A stretch of 12,105 bases of DNA from an uncultured Armatimonadota bacterium (GCA_903881535.1 CAIRTT010000288.1:1-12105); one strand, 5' to 3'; positions 1 through 7,210 are shown, counted from the first letter of the stretch. Notes: generated from the letters alone by a model not told the origin. Numbers and translations are program-made.

Positions 1-423
1 GAGCTGGGTGCCAAGTGGGTTTACGGCAAATGTGGATGCCCCTCTGTGCAAATGCTGGCTATCCACGACAACCGTAACGTGATCATCCCCATCTACAGCT
101 CCTGACCCACGCTGCGTCTCACTCGCACGGATTTTGTCGGGTTCTTTGTCGTGGCAATAAAACGCGATATAGAGATTCTTGCCATCGGTGGTAACCCACG
201 TGTCAGTCTTCTGGGAAAACGGTGCAGATCCCGTAAAGCGTACATAATCACCGCCACGGAGTGCGCCCTTCCAGGCATCATCCGTGAGATCACCATCGAT
301 TTTCGGTGGCGTGGTAGTCGTGGGGATGTCAAAGACCGGACGGTCTGCTGCGATGGCCGGTGACATTCCAAGGGTCATTCCCAGAAGCATCTGAAGCGCA
401 AACGCCCTGGAGTTAGTCTGCAT
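1..423 (-). CDS. Secreted CBM9-like / DUF5916-type protein, N-terminal part (3' end outside window)
   Basis: 141 codons are open from ATG at 423 to the window edge with no stop, so this is the N-terminal part of a longer protein. Residues 1-25 look like a signal peptide: a hydrophobic stretch ending in SPAIA before ADRP. Residues 38-141 resemble the carbohydrate-binding family 9 (DOMON-like) domain at the front of DUF5916 proteins: PKIDGDLTDDAW, a TDTWVTTDGKNLYIAFYCHD strand pair, DGDDHVTVVVDS and the FAVNPLGTQ end. Family members usually run to several hundred residues with a C-terminal beta-barrel-like region, which would lie beyond base 1. The ATG overlaps the stop of the acyltransferase gene by 11 bp, and an AAGAAGG ribosome site lies at 430-436, so it is the last visible gene of the coupled operon. 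Likely exported to the periplasm or outer membrane. The CBM9-like fold is fairly sure; ligand and overall function are unknown. Confidence 0.75.
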   Translation of the reverse strand, partial: MQTNSRAFALQMLLGMTLGMSPAIAADRPVFDIPTTTTPPKIDGDLTDDAWKGALRGGDYVRFTGSAPFSQKTDTWVTTDGKNLYIAFYCHDKEPDKIRASETQRGSGAVDGDDHVTVVVDSQHLHRGASTFAVNPLGTQL

Positions 424-2143
424 TACGAACCTTCTTGCCATTCAGCAATGTGCCGATGAATGTGTAGCGAACGGCGACTTGGTAGACCCCGATAAGGATT
501 CCCGTTGCGCCAAGTGCCACGATGAGTAGCTTGATTCCGACAGGGATGCCTATCTTAACGAGGACATGCTGGAGAACGAGAACAACGATGATGTGGAAGA
601 TGTAGACGAAGTACGAAGCATCCGAGAGATAGCGCAAAACCTTCGACTCGCCGCCAAGCGTTGCACGGAAGAAGCCAATCAGGCCGAAGATGCTAAGCCA
701 CGCGTAGAAGCCTTGCACGATACCTCCGATGAGCAGGCCGCCCGTGTCCCGACCACTGAGGAGAACCAGCGCGAGTGGGATACAGACTGCATTTGCGATG
801 ATGAGCTCAGCAATCCAGCTCTTCGATGGCGCGGCATCGATGGTGCCAGCCTTGTAAATCAGCGCCCCGATGCAGAAGAAGAACAGGTAGTAGATGAAGA
901 CATGCGGCATCGGGAGCAGGCCGATGCTTGTATCGGGGCCAATCACCGGGGCGAAAAGTCCCTGAAAACTCTGGAGGATGGCGGTTGGGATCACGAGGAT
1001 TGCGATACGCCAGGGCTTGCCAAGCCACGCGATGGCGCTAGACGGGATGCGATGAAACACACCCGCAAGCGCCGCGAGGATGAGGACCATCCACCACAGC
1101 ATCCACAAAAACCACAGATGGTCAACAACATTTGTCATCAGGAAGTTGAACGCGGCTGGGCCGGAGCCGATCACCATTCCGGAGACCAGCCACTGCGTAT
1201 AAGCTGCTCGGAGCGCGGGGAGGCCGGTCTGTTTTGACTTCACGTACCCAAGGTCAGGAGAAGCGGCTAGTGCCTGTTCGCCACCGGGGAGCAAGCGGAC
1301 CACGTTTTTGCGACCATCCGTCAGTTTTGCATCATCCGGGAGCGTGATTCCAATAAGCATCGCGATCCCCGCTGTTGCATCCGCTGGTGCAAACGCCGAC
1401 CGCAGCGGCGTGTCGCCATCGGCAGACTTTAGCGTTGCATCTGCATTCTGCTCGAGGAGGAGCAGTGCAACCATCTCACTGCCACGGAATGCCGCCGCGT
1501 TCAGCGCCGTCGATTGGTTACGGGAGCGGCCGTTTACATCCGCTCCGCGCTTGATCAGCTCGCCGGCAACCGGGCCATCATCGACAAGCGCCGCCCAAGC
1601 CAGCATCGTGAGACCGTACATCGGGTCCTGCGCATTTGGGTCGAGCCCAGCACCCAGTAGCTGACCGGCCTTTTCCCGCTGACCGGCCTTGAGCGCATTG
1701 ACAAAAGCCGTCGCGTTTTCTTCCTTGCTGGTGCGGACAACCGCCTTGCTCTCACTACGTGTTGCCCACGCTTCGACGGCATGTTGCGCGGGAAGGACAG
1801 TGATAACACCGATGAGACACGGCACCAGGATGCGCAGAAAGCGGTGCTTAATGATGTTTTGGACACCGCGGCGCTGGAGCAGCATCAGTGTAAAGAAGCC
1901 GCTGATGACGAAGAACAGCTGCATCCGAAATCCGTGGATGCCAAACAGAATCAAGCCAACCCAATCTGCCGCCGCCGGGTCATGGCTCCCCCAAGGGACG
2001 TTTGGGATATAGGCCAAGCCTGCGTGCAGAATGACACCGAGGAACATCGCGTACGCGCGAAGGGCATCCAGGGCGTGGTACCGCGGGGATGATGATGGCG
2101 ATGGTTGCGAAGATGCCTCGTCGGGCGTGATGCTATTTGACAT
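413..2143 (-). CDS. Acyltransferase-3 family membrane protein with internal ankyrin-repeat domain
   Basis: 576 residues. The two ends form an acyltransferase-3 (OpgC/ExoZ-like) membrane protein: RYHALDALRAYAMFLGVILH at 21-40 opens TM1 and carries the family's conserved R/H region, a hydrophobic stretch follows at 61-90, RFLRILVPCLIGV at 101-113, DHLWFLWMLWW at 341-351, then several more helices up to about residue 562. This family moves acyl groups onto glycans or lipids across the inner membrane. Residues about 143-268 are not membrane sequence. They read as roughly four ankyrin repeats: ALKAGQREKAGQLLGAGLDPN, GLTMLAWAALVDDGPVAGELIKRGADVN, STALNAAAFRGSEMVALLLL and DGDTPLRSAF. The insertion sits between the third and fourth membrane segments, which I would place outside the cytoplasm if the N-terminus is inside (inference). 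The ATG overlaps the upstream hydrolase stop by 11 bp, and the 3' end overlaps the next gene by 11 bp. Both family calls are firm; the acyl acceptor is unknown. Confidence 0.88.
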   Translation of the reverse strand: MSNSITPDEASSQPSPSSSPRYHALDALRAYAMFLGVILHAGLAYIPNVPWGSHDPAAADWVGLILFGIHGFRMQLFFVISGFFTLMLLQRRGVQNIIKHRFLRILVPCLIGVITVLPAQHAVEAWATRSESKAVVRTSKEENATAFVNALKAGQREKAGQLLGAGLDPNAQDPMYGLTMLAWAALVDDGPVAGELIKRGADVNGRSRNQSTALNAAAFRGSEMVALLLLEQNADATLKSADGDTPLRSAFAPADATAGIAMLIGITLPDDAKLTDGRKNVVRLLPGGEQALAASPDLGYVKSKQTGLPALRAAYTQWLVSGMVIGSGPAAFNFLMTNVVDHLWFLWMLWWMVLILAALAGVFHRIPSSAIAWLGKPWRIAILVIPTAILQSFQGLFAPVIGPDTSIGLLPMPHVFIYYLFFFCIGALIYKAGTIDAAPSKSWIAELIIANAVCIPLALVLLSGRDTGGLLIGGIVQGFYAWLSIFGLIGFFRATLGGESKVLRYLSDASYFVYIFHIIVVLVLQHVLVKIGIPVGIKLLIVALGATGILIGVYQVAVRYTFIGTLLNGKKVRNAD

Positions 2144-3059
2144 CCGGGACGGTCTTTCCTAATGCGAATGCCATGATCATGGCAGCAATGTCGCTGGTCC
2201 GTTCGTGGATGACCCAGTGGGAGCCATCCGGGATGCGGCGAATGGTGAGCTGCTTGACGTATTTGTCAAGGCCATCGATGTTGCCCGCGAGCAGCGCGGT
2301 ATCGAGCATCCCCCAAATCACCAGCGTCGGGACTTTGACATTGACTGGACCGGTGGTGCCAAATGATTCGGCAGTGGATGAAGGCTTACTGCCCGGTGCA
2401 GGAGGCGAAACCTTGTTTGCACGGTAGTAGTTGATGCCTGCCGTCAACGCGCCGGGCTGTGTCCACGCCGCAATATATGCATCCTTTTCCTCAGGCGTGT
2501 ACGGAGGCTTTCGCTTGCGCGCACCAAGAATCGACATCACGAGGCCGGCGCAATTGTCCTTGAGAAGCGTCTCTACGGCGCCGGGCGACTGGAAGAACGT
2601 CATGTAGCCGCTGGCGGCCTGCTGCTTCGGATTGGATGCGAGCTCACGGGCGAAAACGGTTGGGTGCGGTGCATTGATAATGACCAGTTTTTCGAGGAGC
2701 TCGGGATGAGCACCCGCGAAGGCCCACGCGACGGCGCCGCCCCAGTCGTGTGCAACCAGGATTGCCTTGCGCCCGCGGCCCAGCGTTTGGATGACGCCGC
2801 GGACATCCGCGATCAGCTCAGGCAGGCGGTAAGCGCTGATGTCTTTAGGTTTGTCGGATGTGTTGTACCCACGCATATCGATGGCAACCGCTTCGAAGCC
2901 GGCCTTTGCGACATCGGGGAGGACATTCTTCCACGCATACCAAAACTCGGGAAAGCCGTGGAGAAATAGGACAAGCGGGCCTTTACCGGTTGATACGTGG
3001 TGGAGCTTGATGCCATTGACACTGACAAAGCCATGGCTGAGTGTTGGGTTTTGTTTCAC
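2133..3059 (-). CDS. Alpha/beta hydrolase, epoxide-hydrolase / haloalkane-dehalogenase-like
   Basis: 308 residues, normal length for a single-domain soluble alpha/beta hydrolase with a cap. HGFPE at 34-38 is the oxyanion-hole motif of epoxide hydrolases, and VAHDWGGAVAW at 102-112 places an aspartate nucleophile at D105 instead of serine, as in epoxide hydrolases and dehalogenases. D253 in WGMLDTAL is the likely acid and H281 in DGSHWVIHE the catalytic histidine. Cap tyrosines that would activate an epoxide could be Y152 (SGYMTFF) and Y211 or Y212 (INYYRA). This tyrosine pattern favours epoxide hydrolase over dehalogenase. No signal peptide, so probably cytoplasmic. The start is GTG, sharing the GTGA overlap with the stop of the beta-lactamase-like gene; a strong GGGAGGGG site 8 nt upstream supports it. 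Its end overlaps the acyltransferase ATG by 11 bp. The substrate cannot be told from the sequence. Confidence 0.87.
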   Translation of the reverse strand: MKQNPTLSHGFVSVNGIKLHHVSTGKGPLVLFLHGFPEFWYAWKNVLPDVAKAGFEAVAIDMRGYNTSDKPKDISAYRLPELIADVRGVIQTLGRGRKAILVAHDWGGAVAWAFAGAHPELLEKLVIINAPHPTVFARELASNPKQQAASGYMTFFQSPGAVETLLKDNCAGLVMSILGARKRKPPYTPEEKDAYIAAWTQPGALTAGINYYRANKVSPPAPGSKPSSTAESFGTTGPVNVKVPTLVIWGMLDTALLAGNIDGLDKYVKQLTIRRIPDGSHWVIHERTSDIAAMIMAFALGKTVPDVK

Positions 3060-4231
3060 AGGGAAAGCCCCTCCCGAAGCTGTGCGCTCAGCGTGTTGCC
3101 AAGCACATCATAGGTTGGCACTTGTTGCTGAACGACGATGTTGACCAGCTTGAGCTCAGGGATGACTTGGAACGCTGTGCTTGCATAGCCGCTCCACGCG
3201 TACGACTTCGCCATCCGGGATGACGAGCCAGCTCCGATTTTGAAGTTGTCGATTGCGAAGCCAAGGCCAAACTGAAAGCCTCCCGCCACGCCCGCGAGCT
3301 GGTCAGTGAACATTTGCTGTAAGGTTTCCGGCTTGATGATCTGATGGCGACCATGCTTGCCATTATTGACCAGCATGTTGCAGAAAATGGCGTAGTCGCG
3401 AATCGTTGAGACCAATCCGCTGCCACCGCCAAGGAACTTAAAGCCCTTGTTGTAGTCGCTGGCTGCATAGGAATCCTGTAGATTTAGCTCGCCATCTTTT
3501 TGGTAGTAAGTCGATGCAAAGCGACTCTTAAGGCGGCCAGGAACCTGAAAGGCTGTGTCCTTCATACCAAGGGGCTTGATGATTAGTTCATCAAACACAC
3601 GGTCCAGCGGCTTGCCAGCCCAGACTTCAATCAGGCGTCCAAGGAGATCTGTGCTGTGCCCGTAGGTGAACCTTTCCCCCGGGTGATGGAGCGCGGGAAT
3701 ACGGGCCATCGCCGCCGCCGCTTCCTCAATCGTCAAGTCAGGCGGATACATCCCGAATGGAGGCCGGTACGTCAGCTTTTCCCGAATATGGAATGCCGTT
3801 ACGCGAACATCATCGCCATACGAATAGCCGGTCGTGTGGCGGAAACAGTCCCGAACCGTAAGAGGTCGCTTTGGTTTGACAGGCTTTTGAATTCCCGCAG
3901 GACCATCCAAAACAGTGGCCGCGGCGAACTCCGGGATGTACTTGCTAATCGGATCATCGAGCAAAAATGCCCCACGCTCGTGCAGGATCATCGCGACGAC
4001 GCTGGTGATCGGCTTTGTCATCGAGTACATCCGGACCACGGTGTCAAAGTCGAACGGAAGCTTTTCCCCGATGTCCCGATAGCCTGCGCTGTGGCTATAA
4101 GCCAGATGTCCATCAATCATCACCAGCTGAGCCGCACCGGCAGCTCGCTTAGATACAACATCGGAATCAAGCGTGGATCGAAGCTTGGCGGAAAGAAGGA
4201 GGGAAATGGTTGGAAGGTTATCGTCGCGCAT
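3056..4231 (-). CDS. Serine beta-lactamase / family VIII esterase-like protein
   Basis: 391 residues, usual length for the PF00144 (class C beta-lactamase-like) family. The catalytic SxxK motif is SMTK at 70-73, inside VVRMYSMTKPITSVVAMILHE. The second motif is YGHS at 190-193, with Y190 the expected base and the usual Asn replaced, as in many esterases of this family. FLGGGSGLVSTIRDYA (266-281) is a typical downstream signature, and the third active-site strand is probably YAWSGYASTAF at 345-354, with WSG in place of KTG. RHTTGYSYG at 131-139 is also characteristic. The replaced Asn and KTG suggest esterase, peptidase or transesterase activity more than antibiotic resistance. I see no convincing signal peptide, so it is probably cytoplasmic. 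It is first in the four-gene overlapping set, with a TetR-type palindrome 20 bp before its ATG. The start is supported by that spacing; the ribosome site is weak (TGGGGA). Confidence 0.87.
   Translation of the reverse strand: MRDDNLPTISLLLSAKLRSTLDSDVVSKRAAGAAQLVMIDGHLAYSHSAGYRDIGEKLPFDFDTVVRMYSMTKPITSVVAMILHERGAFLLDDPISKYIPEFAAATVLDGPAGIQKPVKPKRPLTVRDCFRHTTGYSYGDDVRVTAFHIREKLTYRPPFGMYPPDLTIEEAAAAMARIPALHHPGERFTYGHSTDLLGRLIEVWAGKPLDRVFDELIIKPLGMKDTAFQVPGRLKSRFASTYYQKDGELNLQDSYAASDYNKGFKFLGGGSGLVSTIRDYAIFCNMLVNNGKHGRHQIIKPETLQQMFTDQLAGVAGGFQFGLGFAIDNFKIGAGSSSRMAKSYAWSGYASTAFQVIPELKLVNIVVQQQVPTYDVLGNTLSAQLREGLSL
3068..3075 (-). promoter_or_regulatory. Ribosome binding site supporting the GTG start of the epoxide-hydrolase-like gene
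   Basis: GGGAGGGG on the minus strand, 8 nt before GTG at 3059, inside the end of the upstream gene. It supports the GTGA stop/start overlap. Confidence 0.7.
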
Positions 4232-4250
4232 GGAGTCCCCACGTCATTTT

Positions 4251-4264
4251 TGACCACTCGGTCA
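4251..4264. promoter_or_regulatory. Candidate TetR operator palindrome
   Basis: The sequence TGACC-ACTC-GGTCA has perfect 5-bp inverted half-sites with a 4-bp spacer. This size and sequence are common for TetR-family operators. It lies in the 97-bp gap between the TetR gene and the beta-lactamase-like gene, 20 bp before the latter's ATG, where it would cover the transcription start or the first transcribed bases. A second partial inverted pair, GTCAG and CTGAC separated by 7 bp, overlaps it at about 4261-4277 when read on the minus strand. No strong -35/-10 pair can be named. That the neighbouring TetR protein binds here is inference from position. Confidence 0.55.
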
Positions 4265-4328
4265 GTTATTTCCTGACAGTGTACAGTAAATCAGTATTTG
4301 GTGGATTGTTTATCGCGAACGATGGCAG

Positions 4329-4925
4329 CTAAGGGTAAATCGCAGCTTGAATAAATGCACGGGCCTCTCGTGCATACGCCGAAAGGTCTGCCGCCGGGTC
4401 ATCCCGCAGCGTGTAGCTCGCGACATCGATGAGCGTGCGGATCATCTTCGCAACCTCGCCCGCATCGAATGCGCGGAACACCCCTTCCCGCTGGCCATAC
4501 TCAAGAATATCCTTGAGATCTTGCGTGGATGACTGAACTTGGCCGTGGACGATACGGGATGCCCCATGGCCATCGGCGAGGATGAGCAGGAGCGCGATCA
4601 CATAGTCGCGACGTTCACTGATAAAGACGAAGCTCTCGGAAATGAAGACATCCAGTAAGCCTTTAGGCGTCGTTTGCGCACGAACGCGTGTACCGACTTC
4701 AGCATCCGCTAACATGTAGACATGCTTCAGCACCTCTTCGATCAGCGTGTCTTTGCTGCCAAAGTGGTACAGAATGACGCCTTTGCTGACGCCGGCCTGC
4801 TTTGCTATCGCCGCTAGGCTTGATGCGCTGTAGCCATTTGCTGCGATACACACCGCCGTGGCCTCAATGATTTGGGCCCGGCGGGTGCGCTCGATGGCGG
4901 TCAGCTGCGGAGGAATCTCAGACAT
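4329..4925 (-). CDS. TetR/AcrR family transcriptional regulator
   Basis: 198 residues, standard TetR length. The N-terminal DNA-binding domain spans about residues 12-58: RTRRAQIIEATAVCIAANGY, then the helix-turn-helix SASSLAAIAKQAGVSKGVIL, closing with YHFGSKDTLIEEVL, which is a textbook family signature. Residues about 65-198 form the ligand-binding and dimerisation half, which is too variable to predict the inducer. The ATG overlaps the fucosidase stop by 8 bp and has no clear ribosome site, so translation is probably coupled to the fucosidase. The gene ends 97 bp before the hydrolase operon, where a TGACC/GGTCA palindrome sits. The natural reading is a local repressor of the downstream genes. 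Family call is secure; regulatory targets are inferred. Confidence 0.93.
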   Translation of the reverse strand: MSEIPPQLTAIERTRRAQIIEATAVCIAANGYSASSLAAIAKQAGVSKGVILYHFGSKDTLIEEVLKHVYMLADAEVGTRVRAQTTPKGLLDVFISESFVFISERRDYVIALLLILADGHGASRIVHGQVQSSTQDLKDILEYGQREGVFRAFDAGEVAKMIRTLIDVASYTLRDDPAADLSAYAREARAFIQAAIYP

Positions 4926-6315
4926 GGGGCTCGCGGTAAATCGAAACGCTTGTCAGGCAAGGACAGGCGCTTGCTTTCACAGCCACGCGAATGGCATCCG
5001 TTACGACAGGCGTTCCGCGGAGCACACGCTGCGCGGAGATCTGGAAGCCATCGACCCACGGAACCCACTTGCCATCCACACGGACATCTACTTTAAAGCC
5101 GTCCACCCGCTGCCCGAGCGCGATGTGCTCAGCGAGCTTAATCACCGAAATCTCACGCAGCTTTGGCAGTGTGATGACAAATTCGGCATCATTGACCATG
5201 TCATCCGTTGCCCAGTAGCTGTTTTCTCGACCATCGGTGAGATTGCCGGCACCAAACTGCCTTGAACCACCACGCTCATTGGATGCCGTGACTTTTGCGC
5301 CACGTGCGATATCTTCCGACAGCATCGCGGACACATGGCGGTTGAACTTCTGGAGATGCAGGACATCGACTTCCGGGAGCACGCCGCGGCGGTCCGGAGG
5401 CAGGTTCAGGATAAGGTTAGCCCCCCGGCCAACACTGTCAAACCAGATCTGCGTCAGGCGCTTTTCGTCTTTTGCGACGTTGTCCTGATTTAGATGCCAG
5501 AACCAACCCGGGCGGATGCTGACATCCACTTCCGCAGGAATCCACGCTGCACCATCCCGGTCGCCGCGCATCAGGTGCTCGCCTTCGCCGTGCCCTGGCC
5601 AGATGTCATCCGGCTTGATCGTCGCCCAGCACGGATTTCCTGCATAGCCAGATTCATTGCCAACCCAGCGGCAGTCCGGTCCGCCATCCGAGAACATACA
5701 GGCATCCGGTTGAAGCTCACGGACCATCGCCCGCGTCGTAGCCCAGTCGTAATACGTCTTATTATCAATCGTCCGGGTTTCACGAGCGCCGCCGTAGTAG
5801 CCATCCCCACCATTTGCGCCATCAAACCAGACTTCGAAAATGTTCCCGTACTGGGTCAAGAGCTCACGGAGCTGATTGCGGTAGTAAGCCAGGTATTCCG
5901 GCCGGCCATAGTCTTTGTGGTTGCGGTCCCATGGCGAAAGATACACGCCAAATGCGATTTTGTGGCGGCGGCAGGCATCTGAAAATTCGCGGACCATGTC
6001 ACCCTTGCCGTTTTTCCATGGGCTCTTCTTGATGGAATGCTCGGTGAACTTGCTCGGCCAGAGGCAGAAACCATCGTGATGCTTGGCAGTTAGAACGAGG
6101 CCGGTGAGGCCACCATCTTTTGCAGCGCGGACGATGCTGTCGGCATCAAAGCCAGATGGATTGAAGAGCGCTGGGCTTTCATCGCCGTAGCCCCACTCTT
6201 TGTCAGTAAATGTGTTGATGGTGAAGTGGACGAAAGCGTACATCCCGCGTTTATGCCAAGCGAGCTGGCGAGGAGTTGGCAGGGGTCCAAAGGGTTTGGG
6301 GGCATCAACAGGCAT
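4918..6315 (-). CDS. GH29 alpha-L-fucosidase with C-terminal F5/8 (discoidin)-like domain
   Basis: 465 residues. Residues about 12-330 form the GH29 barrel: WHKRGMYAFVHFTINTF near the start, TAKHHDGFCLWPS at 76-88, FGVYLSPWDRN at 122-132, and EVWFDGANG at 161-169 with D165 as the expected nucleophile. GANLILNLPPDRRG at 298-311 is the usual end of the barrel. Residues about 337-462 (AKVTASNERGG, NLTDGRENSYWATDD, EFVITLPKLREISVIKL, FKVDVRVDGKW, AIRVAVKAS) match an F5/8 type C carbohydrate-binding module. The enzyme removes terminal L-fucose from glycans or glycoproteins. Most relatives are secreted, but no signal peptide is visible here. The start is well supported by GGAAGGA 7 nt upstream of the ATG. 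A 165-bp tandem repeat lies immediately upstream, and the 3' end overlaps the TetR gene by 8 bp. GH29 assignment is firm; cellular location is uncertain. Confidence 0.93.
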   Translation of the reverse strand: MPVDAPKPFGPLPTPRQLAWHKRGMYAFVHFTINTFTDKEWGYGDESPALFNPSGFDADSIVRAAKDGGLTGLVLTAKHHDGFCLWPSKFTEHSIKKSPWKNGKGDMVREFSDACRRHKIAFGVYLSPWDRNHKDYGRPEYLAYYRNQLRELLTQYGNIFEVWFDGANGGDGYYGGARETRTIDNKTYYDWATTRAMVRELQPDACMFSDGGPDCRWVGNESGYAGNPCWATIKPDDIWPGHGEGEHLMRGDRDGAAWIPAEVDVSIRPGWFWHLNQDNVAKDEKRLTQIWFDSVGRGANLILNLPPDRRGVLPEVDVLHLQKFNRHVSAMLSEDIARGAKVTASNERGGSRQFGAGNLTDGRENSYWATDDMVNDAEFVITLPKLREISVIKLAEHIALGQRVDGFKVDVRVDGKWVPWVDGFQISAQRVLRGTPVVTDAIRVAVKASACPCLTSVSIYREPHV

Positions 6316-6322
6316 TTCAAAA

Positions 6323-6329
6323 TCCTTCC
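6323..6329 (-). promoter_or_regulatory. Ribosome binding site of the fucosidase gene
   Basis: GGAAGGA on the minus strand, 7 nt before the ATG at 6315. It fixes the start and therefore the absence of a signal peptide in the predicted fucosidase. Confidence 0.75.
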
Positions 6330-6337
6330 GGCAACAA

Positions 6338-6691
6338 CGGTGGTGCTGGATAGGATTCTACCGGAGAGATGGTTTCGATATCCCGGTTTAGAAATTGACA
6401 CGTCCATGCGTCTTAGACTCGCTGAAGATGATTTTTTGTTTTCACGCAGAAATTTGCACGTATTTGCGGCAACTGTAGCTGTCAGAGAACGTGACCAAGA
6501 AGCGGTGGTGCTGGATAGGATTCTACCGGAGAGATGGTTTCGATATCCCGGTTTAGAAATTGACACGTCAATGCGTCTTAGACTAGCTGAAGATGATTTT
6601 TTGTTTTCACGCAGAAATTTGCACGTATTTGCGGCAGCTGTTTAGGTCAGAAAACGTGACCAAGAAGCGGTGGTGCTGGATAGGATTCTAC
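6338..6691. repeat. 165-bp tandem direct repeat, 2 full copies plus a 24-bp partial
   Basis: Copy 1 covers 6338-6502, copy 2 covers 6503-6667 and a partial third copy 6668-6691 repeats only the first 24 bases (CGGTGGTGCTGGATAGGATT and four more). The full copies differ at about 8 of 165 positions, clustered near the end of the unit (around 6472-6486 against 6637-6651). The array fills nearly the whole gap between the 150-aa gene and the fucosidase, whose ribosome site starts only 9 bp beyond copy 1. In copy 2 the minus strand carries ATTGACGTGTCAAT, an inverted repeat of 6-bp arms, changed by one base in copy 1. The period is a multiple of three, so plus-strand frames stay open through both copies, but I see no start signal for a gene. 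It probably contains the fucosidase promoter and leader; I cannot name a promoter in it. Confidence 0.9.
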
Positions 6692-6716
6692 GTTTGTGCG
6701 TCCCGCGGATAAGGGC

Positions 6717-7169
6717 TTACGCGGCCTTGCGGGATGACAGGAATGTCTTGGTTGTCGATGCACCTGTCGAAACGGTCGCGAGAACATATCCGGGTTGTTG
6801 GCGGGAGACGACACCGCGAATGGATGCATTTGGTCCGCAGTATTCGGTTCCACGTGCGATTTGTTGGCTGATGTTTTGGCTGGAGTTTGTCTTGATGCTG
6901 ATGACAACCAAGTGGCAGTGGTCTGCACCAAAGGCGTGCTCAGCAAGCTCGCGGTAATCGATATCAAAGACGGCATCCGGGAGGATCACAACCGCTTGCA
7001 ACATCCCGTACTTGCGACGCATCAGGCGCGCAGCAAGCGTAAATCCCTGTTGAAGCGCATCAGCAGCCACTTGAACATCCGTTATCGTTTCATCCAATGC
7101 CAGAACAAAGGCATCATCACAAACCGTGTCGGATTCTTGCAGCAACCGTGAACGCAGCGAGGTGAACAT
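6717..7169 (-). CDS. Hypothetical protein, 150 aa
   Basis: I do not recognise this protein. It begins with ATG at 7169 with an AGGTGA ribosome site about 10-12 nt upstream and ends with TAA at 6717. Codon choice resembles the neighbouring genes, which supports a real gene. No signal peptide or membrane segment is visible. Residues about 1-55 look helical (FTSLRSRLLQESD, VAADALQQGFTLAARLMRRKYG), followed by strong beta-strand candidates MLQAVVILPD (about 57-66) and CHLVVISIKTN (about 84-94), then a Ser/Thr/Gly-rich tail. This alternation suggests a small alpha/beta domain, not more. Four cysteines or histidines (C85, H84 region, C108) show no metal motif. It lies 42 bp after the helicase terminator, so it should have its own promoter, and is followed by the 165-bp repeat with no terminator I can see. 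Confidence 0.65.
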   Translation of the reverse strand: MFTSLRSRLLQESDTVCDDAFVLALDETITDVQVAADALQQGFTLAARLMRRKYGMLQAVVILPDAVFDIDYRELAEHAFGADHCHLVVISIKTNSSQNISQQIARGTEYCGPNASIRGVVSRQQPGYVLATVSTGASTTKTFLSSRKAA

Positions 7170-7210
7170 AATGCTTTATTCACCTGCAAGATTGATGCCA
7201 TTAAAAGGAA

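Noticed and set aside
93..371. 92-codon minus-strand frame
   Set aside because: It overlaps the CBM9-like coding frame (423 to 1) in another phase; that frame has a signal peptide and family motifs, while this one has none.
566..1237. 223-codon plus-strand frame rich in Asp and Glu
   Set aside because: It lies wholly opposite the acyltransferase gene, has no domain and an odd composition typical of an antisense shadow.
3056..4231. Antibiotic-resistance beta-lactamase
   Set aside because: SxxK is present, but the Asn of YxN and the KTG motif are replaced, there is no clear signal peptide, and the neighbours are metabolic; an esterase or peptidase-like role fits better.
6226..6645. 139-codon plus-strand frame through the 165-bp repeats (VVLDRILPERWFRYPGLE)
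   Set aside because: It begins opposite the fucosidase coding sequence, has no ribosome site and no recognisable family; it stays open only because the repeat period is a multiple of three.
6338..6691. Mobile element or insertion sequence
   Set aside because: There is no transposase, no terminal inverted repeat and no target-site duplication around the repeat, only head-to-tail copies.
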